DNA from: Planctomycetota bacterium
Lineage (GTDB): Bacteria; Planctomycetota; Phycisphaerae; UBA1845
Assembly: GCA_022561255.1 (NCBI GenBank)
Contig: JADFRO010000035.1
Span: 1-13,842 of the forward strand
DNA length: 13,842 bases
Direction: 5' to 3'
Positions 13,719 to 13,842 of the stretch are shown one piece after another. A program made the translations under genes and the position numbers. Below the pieces are notes generated by a model. That model was not told where the DNA came from. It made no database searches and saw only the letters and a list, made by a program, of their open reading frames with translations. Every line of letters begins with the position of its first letter. Position 1 is the stretch's first letter.

Positions 13719-13842
13719 TTAATGGATAGCACCCCGTTCTGTTATAGTTTTTTGAATGAATGTTTCAAGCGCTGTCGGTTCACGACCCAGCAGCCAGCCC
13801 AACACATTTGGATTTCCCGACAATCCCCAATTGTCATAATAA
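13719..13842 (-). CDS. C-terminal 40 residues of an NmrA/SDR-like NAD(P)-binding protein (partial)
   Basis: Read leftward from the window edge, the frame runs 40 codons to TAA at 13719-13721. It contains DNWGLSGNPNVLGWLLGREP and then TALETFIQKTITERG. A Gly-Arg-x-Pro-Thr/Ser followed by a Phe-containing helix near the end is characteristic of NmrA-like and azoreductase-like short-chain dehydrogenase family members, where the helix is the usual closing element. The first part lies outside the window, so the start and catalytic residues cannot be seen. The stop lies 53 nt before the ATG of the iron-sulfur gene, and the apparent upstream extension of that gene overlaps it. Confidence 0.6.
   Translation of the reverse strand, partial: YYDNWGLSGNPNVLGWLLGREPTALETFIQKTITERGAIH

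Noticed and set aside
12721..13722. A 333-codon open frame on the + strand opposite the iron-sulfur/TPR gene
   Set aside because: Its product is rich in Arg, His and Gln with no domain, while the opposite strand encodes clear Cys motifs and TPR repeats; it is a shadow of GC-rich codon use.
1..13842. tRNA, rRNA, CRISPR array, insertion sequence or transposase
   Set aside because: No cloverleaf ends, spaced direct repeats or transposase motifs were seen on either strand.

Overview
The window looks like a piece of chromosome from a GC-rich bacterium, most likely a planctomycete. The signs are the short hairpin repeat of the type GAGCCGCGACCGTG...GGGAGCGGT, the 4Fe-4S membrane protein fused to TPR repeats, and phage tail-appendage proteins of a kind I associate with planctomycete prophages. 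The lineage is inferred from recalled family resemblance, not from a search.

Layout. Positions 1-792 (+) hold the 3' part of an unrecognised gene. A convergent gap with a hairpin repeat and a terminator-like stem-loop follows, then mobA (951-1565, -), the molybdenum-cofactor guanylyltransferase. Positions 1566-1963 hold no gene but several inverted repeats. A 55-residue lipoprotein-like gene (1964-2131, +) runs tail-to-tail, 3 nt apart, into the end of a phage-type cluster.

The cluster (11799 down to 2135, all on the - strand) is Mu-like in sequence and order: large terminase, DUF935 portal, gpI-type protease/scaffold, a decoration-like protein, gpT-type major capsid, gp36-type (DUF1320) connector, a possible tail terminator/completion protein, four small beta-rich virion-type proteins, and a LamG/concanavalin-A-like protein. 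All twelve reading frames are intact and tightly spaced, most with good ribosome binding sites. The window shows no transposase, integrase, repressor, small terminase, MuF/gpF minor head protein, tail sheath, tube, tape measure, baseplate or lysis gene, and host-type genes lie on both sides. It is therefore a self-contained head-and-packaging cassette that cannot be a complete phage as it stands: a remnant, a satellite, or a domesticated (gene-transfer-agent-like or capsid-based) system.

At the right end, 11950-13665 (-) encodes a polyferredoxin membrane protein (NapH/CcoG-like) with a TPR C-terminal half. Its reading frame continues upstream through a conserved-looking membrane segment without a usual start codon, and it abuts the last 40 codons of an NmrA/SDR-like gene (13719-13842). 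This suggests that the 5' part of the iron-sulfur gene was lost in a rearrangement or a mis-assembly.
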